Assembly: GCA_934630735.1 (NCBI GenBank)
Contig: CAKTWK010000019.1
Span: 1 to 39,615 of the forward strand
Direction: 5' to 3'
Length of the DNA stretch: 39,615 nt
Source of the DNA: an uncultured Collinsella sp.
Lineage (GTDB): Bacteria; Actinomycetota; Coriobacteriia; Coriobacteriales; Coriobacteriaceae
Part shown: piece after piece, positions 1-7,963 of the stretch
Layout of the letters: every line of letters starts with the position of its first letter
Numbering within the stretch: the first letter of the stretch is position 1
The notes under the pieces: model-generated
The model's database searches: none
What the model saw: only the letters and a program-made list of their open reading frames with translations
Told to the model about the DNA's origin: nothing
Translations under genes and position numbers: made by a program

Positions 1-1162
1 CGGGGATCTTGGCCGTAAAGCCCGTCACAAAGTGATACATGGCGGCGTCGGCCGTCAGGCGCGAGATGGGCGGCAGCACGCCAAAGGCGTCGCAGGTCAA
101 AAACAGCACGACGCTCGGAGTGGTGCCCATACCCTTGGTCCACGCGTTGGGAATGTGCTCCACAGGGTAGGCCACGCGCGTGTTGTGCGTGACCGAGACG
201 TCATCGTAGTTGGGCTTGCGGCTCTCGTCGAGCACCACGTTTTCGCAGATCGCGCCAAAGCGGACGGCGTTGAAGATCTCAGGCTCGTGGAACGCGTCCA
301 GGCCCTCGCATTTGGCGTAGCAGCCACCCTCGATGTTGAAGATGCCCATGTCGGACCAACCGTGCTCGTCGTCGCCGATCAGTAGGCGCGTGGGGTTGGC
401 CGAAAGCGTGGTCTTGCCGGTGCCAGACAGGCCAAAGAACACGGCGGTCTCGTGCGTGACAGGATCCATGCTGGCCGAGCAGTGCATGGGCAGCACGTCG
501 TCCTCGACGGGCAGCAGGTAGTTCATGACGCTGAAGATCGACTTTTTGATCTCACCGGAGTAGCCGGTGCCGGCGACCAGAATCACGCGTTCCTGGAAGT
601 TGATGACCACGGCGGCGCTGGAGTTGAGGCCCTTGATGGCAGGGTCGCACTGGTAGCCGGGAGCGGCGAGCACGCAAAAGTCCGGCTCACCGGTGCGCGC
701 GATTTCGCGGGCGAGCGGGCGAGCGAGCATCTGCTTAATAAAGAGTGCCTGGCTGGCACGCTCGCAGGCAACGAGCAGTCGACGCGTGTGGTTGCGGTCG
801 GCGCCGGCCATGCCGCGGGTGACGAACACATCGCGCTCGTTGAGGTAGTTGACGATACCGGCCTTGATGGTCTCGTAGCTCTCGATCGAAAGCGGTCGGT
901 TGACGGCGCCCCAGGCGATCTTGTCGTGCACGTCGGGCGTGTCGACGATAAAGCGGTCGTTGGGCGAACGGCCGGTGCGCTCCCCCGTCTCGATCACGAG
1001 TGCGCCATTGGATGCCATGCGGCCTTCTTCGCGGCGGATGGCGTGCTCGACGAGCTCCGCGGCGGGTAGATCGACCAGCAGACGGGGCTGATTCTCGGCA
1101 GGATCTTCGACCAGCGTAATGCCAAAGTTGGACAGAACTTCTGCAGGGGTAATACCTGGCAT
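1..1162 (-). CDS. pckA: Phosphoenolpyruvate carboxykinase (ATP), 3' end outside window
   Basis: Converts oxaloacetate and ATP to PEP, CO2 and ADP in the cytosol; it links the C4-acid pool to glycolysis and gluconeogenesis and may run in reverse in a fermenter. Translating the minus strand from ATG at 1162 gives MPGITPAEVLSNFG and 387 open codons up to the window edge. Visible hallmarks are the kinase-1a P-loop GLSGTGKTTLS, the downstream acidic motif LLIGDDEHGW, the GGCYAKCEGLD segment and the RxGRSPNDRF-type substrate loop near residue 70. These place it in the ATP-dependent family rather than the GTP-dependent one. An AAAGGAGG ribosome site lies just ahead of the start. The family is usually about 530 aa, so roughly a quarter (C-terminal part) is missing. 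It is divergent from the flippase-like gene. Confidence 0.95.
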   Translation of the reverse strand, partial: MPGITPAEVLSNFGITLVEDPAENQPRLLVDLPAAELVEHAIRREEGRMASNGALVIETGERTGRSPNDRFIVDTPDVHDKIAWGAVNRPLSIESYETIKAGIVNYLNERDVFVTRGMAGADRNHTRRLLVACERASQALFIKQMLARPLAREIARTGEPDFCVLAAPGYQCDPAIKGLNSSAAVVINFQERVILVAGTGYSGEIKKSIFSVMNYLLPVEDDVLPMHCSASMDPVTHETAVFFGLSGTGKTTLSANPTRLLIGDDEHGWSDMGIFNIEGGCYAKCEGLDAFHEPEIFNAVRFGAICENVVLDESRKPNYDDVSVTHNTRVAYPVEHIPNAWTKGMGTTPSVVLFLTCDAFGVLPPISRLTADAAMYHFVTGFTAKIP

Positions 1163-1514
1163 GGGGCCTCCTTTAAAAGCGCGACACGTGGACGAGGCGC
1201 GCACTTTACTCACGTAAAGCCCGTTGTACCCGATATGCAAAAACGTTTTTGCGGCAACGGCGAAGCGCCCGCCCAACGGTCAAAAATCGCACGCAAGCGG
1301 CCTAGTCGTTAGGGACACTCTTGAACAGGCAACAACCAAGGAGCGACCCCGGATGCCGACACTTAGGGACGTTCCCAAAGTGCCGGCACATAAGGAACGT
1401 CCCCAAATGCCGTCTACTGAATGGCGCCGCCGAAATTATCGAACAACCTGTTCAAAAACACGAACGAACACCGTCGCGTCTATACTAGAGCGCAGCAATA
1501 GAAAGGACTCCGCT
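1163..1514. other. Divergent intergenic region with REP-like repeats
   Basis: This 350-base gap separates divergent pckA and the flippase-like gene. An in-frame extension of the flippase ORF runs back to 1224, but it lacks a ribosome site and would read through the hairpin repeats at 1355-1412, so I treat it as non-coding. No clear promoter pair was recognised for either gene. Confidence 0.5.
1355..1412. repeat. Two abutting REP-like palindromes
   Basis: The first palindrome (1355-1387) pairs GCCG, CACTT and GGGA with TCCC, AAGTG and CGGC around a CGT loop, interrupted by two single mismatches. The second (1384-1412) shares the CGGC end and pairs CGGCA with TGCCG, with an inner GGA/TCC. Both carry a related core (GGGACGTTCCC and GGAACGTCCCC) in opposite sense, which is the layout of bacterial interspersed REP pairs. 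No REP-associated transposase gene is in the window. Confidence 0.6.
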
Positions 1515-3089
1515 TTGAGCATCACGCCCATCGATAGCATTCGCCGCGCCATCGCCCGCCGCAATGGCGTCGCCGACCCCACCGTATCGGACGGGGCGCA
1601 CGGGCAGGGCGGACGCATCGAGAACGGCCTGTTCCCCGCATCGCACACCGCCGAGGAGCTCGCACGAATCCAAGAGCTAAGCCAGCGTAACGCCGGCAGT
1701 CCCGACAGCAGCCAGGTCACACGCCGTCGCCGCGAGCGCGATCGCCAGCCCGGCCCCATCCACCGCATGGTCAATGCCTGGTGGAACCGCCTGCTCGGAG
1801 CCGTCTACGGCGGCGGCTTCTCCACGCAAGAAGCCGAGTACGAAGATCACGCCACCCGTCGCGACTACCTTTGGAATACCCTGGGCACCGCCGTGTGGGG
1901 CATGGCGTTTCCGTTGCTCACCATCGTGTCCACACAGCTCGTGGGCGCCGAGGAAGCTGGTAAGTTCTCCATCGCCTTTGTCACCGGCACGCTCATCATG
2001 ATCGCGTGCAACTACGGCGTGCGCAACTTTCAGGTCTCGGACATCGACGAAAAAACCTCCTTTGCCTCCTACCAGCTCAACCGCTGGCTCTGCGGAGCGC
2101 TCGCGCTGGCATGCGGCCTGGTATACAGCAGCGCCCGCGGCTACGATGCGCAGATGGCCACGATCGGCCTGGGCGTCTACCTGTATAAGGTGATCGACGG
2201 CATTGCCGACGTGTACGAGGGCCGCCTGCAGCAGGCCGACAAACTCTACCTGGCCGGCATGAGCCAAACGCTACGCTCCGTCGGCGTCATCGCGGTCTTT
2301 AGCGTGGCACTGTTCCTCACGCGCAGCATGCCCATCGCCGCCATGGCCATGGGCATCGCCGCGATCGCCTCGCTCGTGCTGGTCACCGCGCCGCTCGCCC
2401 TGCTCGAAACCGAAAAATCGCGCCGCGTGAGCCTGCGCGAGGTCGGTCACCTGTTTATCCAGTGCGCCCCGCTTTTTGGCGCGCTGTTCCTGTTCAACCT
2501 TATCGAGAGCATGCCCAAGTTCGTGATGGAAGGCACGCTGGCCTACAAGTATCAGCTGTACTTTAATGCCCTGTTCTTTCCAGCGCAGGCCATTTTGTTG
2601 AGCATTGGATTTATCTATAAACCGCAGCTCCTGCGTTTGTCGAGCATTTGGGCGAACCCGCGCAAACGCCGCCGTTTTGACTTGATTATTGTTGCCGTTA
2701 TGGCGCTGATCGTTGTCATTACTAGCGTGTGCGCCGCATTTATGGCAGGCCCCGGCATTCCCCTCATGAGCTTTATGTACGGCCTCAATTTCGAGCGCTA
2801 CCGCACGCTGGCACTGCTGATGGTTGTCGCCGGCGGCGTCACCGCGGCAATCGACTTTATCTACGCCATCATCACGGTGCTGCGCCATGCCGGCGACGTC
2901 ACCAAGATCTACCTGATCTGCTTCGCCGTAAGCGTAGTGCTGCCGGTAATCTTGATCAACCTGCTGGGTCTGATGGGCGCCGTGGTGAGCTACCTAGCCA
3001 TCATGGTGCTACTCCTGGTTCTGCTGATTATCGAATACGCCCACATCCGCCAACGCATCGAACGCGACCGCAACCCCTACGGCGCCTAA
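1515..3089 (+). CDS. Polysaccharide flippase-like multi-spanning membrane protein
   Basis: A 524-aa protein with about 120 mostly hydrophilic N-terminal residues, including an Arg-rich stretch (RRRRERDR), followed by a dozen or more hydrophobic segments. The pattern resembles the MATE/Wzx-type polysaccharide exporters that flip lipid-linked sugars across the membrane, but no diagnostic residue motif is visible, so the substrate is unknown. I chose the TTG at 1515 because GAAAGGA sits 7 nt upstream and residues from here on have normal composition; the longer in-frame reading from 1224 runs through repeat DNA. The gene stands alone, with no glycosyltransferase neighbours, which is unusual for a Wzx. 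Its downstream neighbour is convergent. Confidence 0.65.
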   Translation: MSITPIDSIRRAIARRNGVADPTVSDGAHGQGGRIENGLFPASHTAEELARIQELSQRNAGSPDSSQVTRRRRERDRQPGPIHRMVNAWWNRLLGAVYGGGFSTQEAEYEDHATRRDYLWNTLGTAVWGMAFPLLTIVSTQLVGAEEAGKFSIAFVTGTLIMIACNYGVRNFQVSDIDEKTSFASYQLNRWLCGALALACGLVYSSARGYDAQMATIGLGVYLYKVIDGIADVYEGRLQQADKLYLAGMSQTLRSVGVIAVFSVALFLTRSMPIAAMAMGIAAIASLVLVTAPLALLETEKSRRVSLREVGHLFIQCAPLFGALFLFNLIESMPKFVMEGTLAYKYQLYFNALFFPAQAILLSIGFIYKPQLLRLSSIWANPRKRRRFDLIIVAVMALIVVITSVCAAFMAGPGIPLMSFMYGLNFERYRTLALLMVVAGGVTAAIDFIYAIITVLRHAGDVTKIYLICFAVSVVLPVILINLLGLMGAVVSYLAIMVLLLVLLIIEYAHIRQRIERDRNPYGA

Positions 3090-3140
3090 TTCGAATCAAT
3101 TTGAAGAAAAGAAACATCGATGTTTTGGCACCGACAGCGA

Positions 3141-3240
3141 GCAGTCTCGAAGTGCCCCAGGTTGGCGCGAAGGAGGAGCGATGCGTACTTCTGTACGCGA
3201 GCGACGGTTTGAGCGACAAGATGAGGTGCTTCGGGGCTGC
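3141..3240 (+). ncRNA. Candidate structured intergenic RNA/element
   Basis: Lies between two convergent genes. Bases 3141-3156 pair with 3225-3240 as an uninterrupted 16-bp helix when read as plus-strand RNA, including four G-U pairs. Exactly 26 bases inside each arm is a perfect hairpin at 3183-3198 (GCGTAC, TTCT loop, GTACGC). The G-U pairs would be A-C mismatches in minus-strand RNA, so the fold favours a plus-strand transcript, probably readthrough from the flippase-like gene. Function is unknown; it could also be an interspersed repeat. Confidence 0.4.
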
Positions 3241-3255
3241 GCAGCGTCAACGTGA

Positions 3256-3277
3256 CCGCCGTTCGGTAGAACGGCGG
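3256..3277. terminator. Perfect 9-bp hairpin between convergent genes
   Basis: CCGCCGTTC, loop GGTA, GAACGGCGG. It directly follows the structured element and precedes the phosphatase stop codon. There is no U-run on either side, so intrinsic termination is only possible, not shown. Confidence 0.35.
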
Positions 3278-3284
3278 AACAAGG

Positions 3285-4124
3285 TTATTCGCCCGGGTTG
3301 ATATTCGCGTAGAACTCCGCACCATCATCCAGGCGCAGGATCCCGACGCGGCCGAACTCGGAGCCGGTGGCGGCGGCGCAGTCGATATCGATGCGATCGG
3401 GCACGCCGGCGGTATCCTCGCCACCCAGACGCACAATCTGCCCGCGGCCCGACTCCTCATCGAGTCCCGCAAGGCCACCTACCTCGCAATAACGCCCGAG
3501 CGACACCGTTGGCGTGTGGCCGCTCACCACGACCGGCCCCTCGCCCTCGGCAGAAAGCAGCCCCGTCGGCGCATCCCAATAGCCGTGACGAATCCACAGC
3601 AGGTCATCGGACGACTGCACCGCGAGCATCTGCTGCAGCAGCTCGCGATCGGCACCCACCGCTCCGACTCCATCGGCACAATCGACGCCATGCTCAAGCA
3701 AAAACGCGCGCGCCGCCTTCATCTCGATTCCAGCATGTACCAGCAGATACGGGCGCTCCTCGGTCTCGGCCACCGCGTAGAGGGGCAGCGCGGCCATCCA
3801 TCGCACGAGCTCCTCGTATGCCTCAAATTCCATGTCGTTGAGCTGCTCGCGCGTCGTCCAGCCACCGTTGATATCCCAGGTCTCGGCATCGAGCGGATCC
3901 TGGCCAATGATGGCATCGAGCATGATCTGCTCGTGATTGCCCTTGAGCACGCGGGCGTTGGGCAGCGAGCGCACGAGCTTAATAACGCCGACCGGATCGG
4001 GCCCGCGATCGATCATGTCGCCCAGCACGTACAGCGTGTCGTCGGACGCCAGCGAAATCTTAGACAGGGCCTCGTCAAGCGCACGCACGTGCCCGTGAGC
4101 ATCAGATGTCACATAGATCGCCAT
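3285..4124 (-). CDS. PP1-like metallophosphoesterase
   Basis: A 279-aa cytosolic calcineurin-type phosphoesterase. The dimetal signature is complete and in order: SDAHGH (D8, H10), GDMIDRGPDP (35-44), KGNHEQ (61-66), LLVHAGI and, near the C-terminus, VVSGHTPT. This arrangement matches the bacterial PrpA/PrpB and ApaH-like branch, which dephosphorylates phospho-Ser/Thr proteins or cleaves diadenosine polyphosphates; the sequence alone does not settle which. The ATG is preceded by GAGAGG at about 7 nt. It is monocistronic and convergent with the flippase-like gene. Confidence 0.88.
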   Translation of the reverse strand: MAIYVTSDAHGHVRALDEALSKISLASDDTLYVLGDMIDRGPDPVGVIKLVRSLPNARVLKGNHEQIMLDAIIGQDPLDAETWDINGGWTTREQLNDMEFEAYEELVRWMAALPLYAVAETEERPYLLVHAGIEMKAARAFLLEHGVDCADGVGAVGADRELLQQMLAVQSSDDLLWIRHGYWDAPTGLLSAEGEGPVVVSGHTPTVSLGRYCEVGGLAGLDEESGRGQIVRLGGEDTAGVPDRIDIDCAAATGSEFGRVGILRLDDGAEFYANINPGE

Positions 4125-4377
4125 GGTACGCCTCTCTTTGCATTGCAGCGGAAGCCCGGCGCCGCAACTAAAACTTCAAGTTGAACTTAAACGTTACCCA
4201 TTGTACTCCGTTGCAATAAAGCTGGAAAGGGTTTCCGAGCAGAGGTAAAGACGGCAGTCGTCTATGACGATATCGCGCACGCCCGCAATCCAACCCCATA
4301 AACCCACCATCTTTGGGTACAAATAACCGCAGACAACTGACCGTGCCACGCCAACCACCCAGGAGCGGACACCATCC

Positions 4378-5979
4378 ATGAACCAGATCCTTCTCTTTAT
4401 CGGCCTCGTTATTATTCTGTGCCTGACCATCAAGCCCGTCGGCAAAAAACTCCCCTTCCCCACCCTGCTCATCTTTATCGCGCTCGGCATGCTGTTGGGC
4501 GTCAACGGGCCGGCGCACATCGAATTTAGCGACTACGCGCTCACCGAAACCGTCTGCAGCACGGCGCTGCTGTTCATCATGTTCTACGGCGGCTTTAACA
4601 CCAATATCGACCGTGCCAAGCCCGTCGCCGCGCCTGCGGTGCTGCTGAGCACGCTCGGCGTCGTCATCACTGCCGGCATTACCGGCGTGTTCGCACACTT
4701 CGCGCTGGGCTTCGACTGGATCGGCGGCCTGCTGCTGGGATCGGTCGTGGCGTCCACCGACGCGGCCAGCGTCTTTAGCGTGCTGCGCGAGCACAGCCTT
4801 TCGCTGAGGGGCGGCACCGACTCGCTGCTCGAGGTCGAATCGGGCTCCAACGACCCCGTCGCCTACATGCTCACCGCCGTGCTCGCCACACTCGCGGCCA
4901 GCGGCGACATCAACATTCCCGCACTGCTGGCCAAGCAGATTATCCTGGGCGCGGGCCTGGGCCTTGCCATCGGCTGGGCGGCGGGCCGCCTGATTGAACG
5001 CGCGCACGCAACGGCCGAGGGCGCGCAGACCATCTTTTTGTTCGCCGTGGCGATCGTCGCCTACGCGCTACCAAGCTATCTGGGCGGCAACGGCTTTTTG
5101 GCTGTATACCTGGCCGGCATTGTGCTGGGCGCCAGCGACATCACCGGCAAAGTCGAGATGGCACACTTCTTTGACACCCTCACCGAGATGGCAGAGATGA
5201 CGATCTTCTTCTTGCTCGGTCTGCTCGTGACGCCCGCGCGCTTGCCGCAGATGCTGCTGCCGGGCCTGGCGCTCATGGCGTTTATGCTCTTCGTGAGCCG
5301 TCCCATCGCCGTCGGTCTGCTGCTGGTGCCCTTTAAGACGAACCCTCGCCAGGTTGCACTCGTAAGCTGGGCGGGCTTGCGCGGCGCGGCTTCGGTCGTC
5401 TTTAGCCTCTTTGCCGTGGTAGCCGGCGTTCCCGGCGGTCACGACCTGTTTGACCTGGTGTTTGTGATTGCCGTGTCGAGCATCGTGGTGCAGGGTTCGC
5501 TGCTGCCGGCGGTGGCGAAGAAGCTCGATATGATCGATGCGACCGGCGACGTGCGCCGCACCTTTAACGACTACCGCGACGAGGACGGCATGTCGTTTGT
5601 AAAGCTCAAGGTGGGCGCTGGCCATCCGTTTGCCGGGCGCTCGCTCGCCGATATTGGCAGCGCGACGGACATGCTCGTGGTCTTGGTGCTGCGCGACGGG
5701 GCGCACCCGGTACTGCCCAACGGTGATACCGTCATCGAGGAAGGCGATCTGCTGGTGATGGCCGCCCCAACGTTCGAAGAGCGTGCCGAGGTTACGCTGC
5801 GCGAGGTCACCGTGACGCCCCACGGTCGCCTGGCCGGTCAGCGCCTGCGCGACGTGCCGCAGGGCAAGCACCCGTTTATCGTGGTGATGCTCAAGCGCGA
5901 AGGCCAAACGATCATCCCCGACGGCGACACCCTCATATACGCCGGCGACGAAGCCGTCATCGCCACGCTGGCGTCGTAG
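4378..5979 (+). CDS. K+/H+ antiporter, CPA1/NhaP2 type with RCK C-terminal domains
   Basis: A 533-aa cation/proton antiporter of the inner membrane. About twelve hydrophobic segments fill residues 1-390, with the CPA1 signature STDAASVFSVL followed by LLEVESGSNDPVAY, where the acidic and Asn-Asp residues carry ion exchange. The C-terminal 140 residues contain two TrkA-C-like modules, each with a conserved pattern (AGRSLADIG...VLPNGDTVIEEGDLLVM and AGQRLRDVP...IIPDGDTLIYAGDEAVI), which in this family sense a ligand and gate transport. This matches the CvrA/NhaP2 group, which expels K+ and supports pH and osmotic homeostasis. ATG 4378 follows AGGAG at about 12 nt. It is a single gene. Confidence 0.9.
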   Translation: MNQILLFIGLVIILCLTIKPVGKKLPFPTLLIFIALGMLLGVNGPAHIEFSDYALTETVCSTALLFIMFYGGFNTNIDRAKPVAAPAVLLSTLGVVITAGITGVFAHFALGFDWIGGLLLGSVVASTDAASVFSVLREHSLSLRGGTDSLLEVESGSNDPVAYMLTAVLATLAASGDINIPALLAKQIILGAGLGLAIGWAAGRLIERAHATAEGAQTIFLFAVAIVAYALPSYLGGNGFLAVYLAGIVLGASDITGKVEMAHFFDTLTEMAEMTIFFLLGLLVTPARLPQMLLPGLALMAFMLFVSRPIAVGLLLVPFKTNPRQVALVSWAGLRGAASVVFSLFAVVAGVPGGHDLFDLVFVIAVSSIVVQGSLLPAVAKKLDMIDATGDVRRTFNDYRDEDGMSFVKLKVGAGHPFAGRSLADIGSATDMLVVLVLRDGAHPVLPNGDTVIEEGDLLVMAAPTFEERAEVTLREVTVTPHGRLAGQRLRDVPQGKHPFIVVMLKREGQTIIPDGDTLIYAGDEAVIATLAS

Positions 5980-6305
5980 TGGCTAGGGGTAGCCGTCCCG
6001 AATTGGCCATATTTGAGCATAAATCGCCCCGGCTAGGATCTCGTTGCGGACAATTAGCGTCTCTCAAAACTAAGTGAGTAGACTTTTACCGAATCGCCGA
6101 CCACGTCACCAAAGCACAAGTCTGTGACCTGCGAGTTTGTTAAAGCAAATTTGTCGTGTGCTCAGGATTTCCAATAAAGCCTACTCACTTAGCCAGCAGG
6201 CAGTCAAAATAGAACCGTCACGACGTCGTCAGACTCCGTCACGACGGCTTATCGTGCATTTTCGCGCAGCTGCGGGCGCAGACGCCCCGTCCCAAATTAG
6301 CTACC
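5980..6305. other. Intergenic region without genes, contains a long-armed palindrome
   Basis: Lies between the 3' end of the antiporter gene and the 3' end of the BREX-linked operon. Besides the inverted repeat at 6070-6192 it holds a small hairpin (6274-6287, GGGCG/CGCCC) and a direct repeat CCGTCACGACG (about 6216 and 6237). No clear intrinsic terminator for either flanking operon was found. Confidence 0.5.
6070..6192. repeat. 123-bp element bounded by perfect 12-bp inverted repeats
   Basis: CTAAGTGAGTAG at 6070-6081 is exactly complementary to CTACTCACTTAG at 6181-6192, with 99 bases between. The interior has weaker matches (GTCAC/GTGAC and AGCACA/TGTGCT). It could be a non-autonomous mobile remnant or a paired regulatory site. 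No target-site duplication was recognised. Confidence 0.45.
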
Positions 6306-6497
6306 CTAGTCATCGTCGACGGCAAAGTCGCGGAGGTCGAGACCCTCGCGTTCGGCTCGGGCTAGGAGCTCTTGGGGCGACCCATCCTCGATATCCATCA
6401 CGTCGAGCATGGCAGCGGGAAAGCCAACGCCTGCCGCACTCCCCGCACGCTCGAGCAGACTCTCGCGCAGCTGGTCAACATCAACGTCGATCTTCAA
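6306..6497 (-). CDS. Small acidic protein, last gene of the BREX operon
   Basis: 63 aa, strongly acidic (starts KIDVDVDQLRES and ends DFAVDDD), no membrane segment or metal motif; I do not recognise the family. The start is a TTG at 6497 preceded by AGGAGG at 7 nt, a good initiation site. That site sits in the 27-base gap after the 454-aa gene, so the two are very likely cotranslated. Its charge and size recall small regulatory or phage-mimic proteins, but that is only a guess. It is too short for confident assignment without homologues. Confidence 0.6.
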   Translation of the reverse strand: MKIDVDVDQLRESLLERAGSAAGVGFPAAMLDVMDIEDGSPQELLARAEREGLDLRDFAVDDD

Positions 6498-6524
6498 GAT
6501 GAAACCTCCTACCAGACCAGGACC

Positions 6525-7889
6525 CTACTCACTAGCACCGAGCGCGTCCACGGCAGCAACAAAAGCCGCAACCTGCTTGTCGTCCATCTGCGTGGCCAGG
6601 CGCCCCACGGGCTCATCGTAGGCGAACTGCACCTTATCGATAAAGCAATCCCAAGCGCGCTCGTCCACACGCACGGCGGCCTCGCAATACTGGCTGAGCT
6701 TTTTGAGTCCATACCAAAACGCATTCACATGGCGCGCGGGGTCCTCATCCAGCACGCCATCGTAACGGCGTCCGTTAAACTCACGCATGCGTGCCACGGC
6801 AACCTCGAGCGAGTCGCCGCCCTCAGCCGAAGCCTCATCCACCAGCTCGGGAATCGGAACCTCGCGCCGAACATCATGCCTGGTAGCGCCGTCGTACTCG
6901 CCCACCAACACATCCTCGTCAAGCCTAGAATCGTAGTCGAAATAACTACTGCCCTGGCAAATCCCATGCGGCGAGCCAGAGCCAAACGCGCAGAATAACC
7001 CGCCGTCGGCAACAACGCGACGGTAGGTCTCAAACGACTTCTTAACCTGAGCGAGCAACTCGGAAAGCTCCCCGGCATCGCACGCCGTCTCGCACGCAAC
7101 ACACACAGACTCGGGCAACGATACCGGCTCCACCGTGCTCCCCGCAACGCGGGCGGCGCGCTCGGCCCGATACGCCTGCGCCGCCAAGCGCGCTCGCTGC
7201 GCAGCGCCGCGCACGTTCGTAAGTTCACGCTCCAACGCCACGTCACCAGCTACATCGCCAGCCAAATCGCCCGTAAATCCGTCAGCGCCCTGCGACCCCG
7301 TCGCACTCAGCTCAGACTCAAACGTCGCTGTGATCATGCCCGCAAAGTCCGTTGCGTCGGCGGCACAGCGCATCTGCTCCAACTGCGTACACAGCAGATC
7401 AGCATCCAAAGGCACGGCATCCACAACGCGCGCGTCATTCAGGCGCGCCACACCCTGCAACACCAAAGCCCCCGCGACATCGTACACCGCACGAACCCTG
7501 ACCGCCGTATTGACCCGCAGCTTTACCTCGATAAACGAAAGCGTCTGTTCCAGGCGCGTCAGCAGCTCGGCCTTGTCCTCCATACGCAAAAAGGCAGCAT
7601 AGCGCCGCTCCATCTGCAGCGGACCCGCAACGCCCGCCTGCTTGCGAGCGCGCGCAAGGGCCGCACCCTCAACACGGCGCACGTACGTATCAACAGCCCG
7701 CACGACAGAGTCGCGCGCAGCGTGCTCGGCAGCCTCGACGCCCCTAAGCACGCCCAGCAGCTCGCGAGAGCGCGCCTTGCGCACCAGCTCTCCGCGATCG
7801 TACTGTTCAAGCGCCGTCTGACGCCTGGCCACCGACTCAAAGCCAAACAACTCGTCGAGCAACTCGCCAACGCAACGCTCGTCCGCCAT
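6525..7889 (-). CDS. Unknown 454-aa protein encoded downstream of brxL
   Basis: Soluble, Ala/Arg/Glu-rich, probably largely helical over the first 250 residues (long runs such as RARKQAGVAGPLQMERRYAA), then a more globular C-terminal part with conserved-looking aromatic patches (GSSYFDYDSRLDEDV, HVNAFWYGLKKLSQY). A low-complexity GDLAGDVAGDVALE stretch lies near the middle. No P-loop, nuclease or methylase motif is visible, and I cannot name the family. The ATG at 7889 is preceded by AAGGAGG. It follows brxL by 74 bases on the same strand and precedes the 63-aa gene by 27, so it is probably part of the BREX transcript and a candidate accessory factor. Confidence 0.7.
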   Translation of the reverse strand: MADERCVGELLDELFGFESVARRQTALEQYDRGELVRKARSRELLGVLRGVEAAEHAARDSVVRAVDTYVRRVEGAALARARKQAGVAGPLQMERRYAAFLRMEDKAELLTRLEQTLSFIEVKLRVNTAVRVRAVYDVAGALVLQGVARLNDARVVDAVPLDADLLCTQLEQMRCAADATDFAGMITATFESELSATGSQGADGFTGDLAGDVAGDVALERELTNVRGAAQRARLAAQAYRAERAARVAGSTVEPVSLPESVCVACETACDAGELSELLAQVKKSFETYRRVVADGGLFCAFGSGSPHGICQGSSYFDYDSRLDEDVLVGEYDGATRHDVRREVPIPELVDEASAEGGDSLEVAVARMREFNGRRYDGVLDEDPARHVNAFWYGLKKLSQYCEAAVRVDERAWDCFIDKVQFAYDEPVGRLATQMDDKQVAAFVAAVDALGASE

Positions 7890-7963
7890 GGCAAGGCCTC
7901 CTTACCCGAACACGCCAACACGCTCGCGGGCCCACGCGTACGCAAGCCCGCTCGCCCGCACCC

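Noticed and set aside
452..1069. Plus-strand open frames over the first kilobase
   Set aside because: The minus strand encodes PEP carboxykinase here with clear P-loop and substrate motifs.
1224..1514. N-terminal extension of the flippase-like protein
   Set aside because: It reads through the REP-like palindromes and lacks a ribosome site, whereas TTG 1515 has GAAAGGA at 7 nt.
6137..6502. 121-codon open frame on the plus strand over the palindrome and the 63-aa gene
   Set aside because: Crosses the inverted repeat, has no ribosome site and an Arg/Ser-rich sequence typical of non-coding frames.
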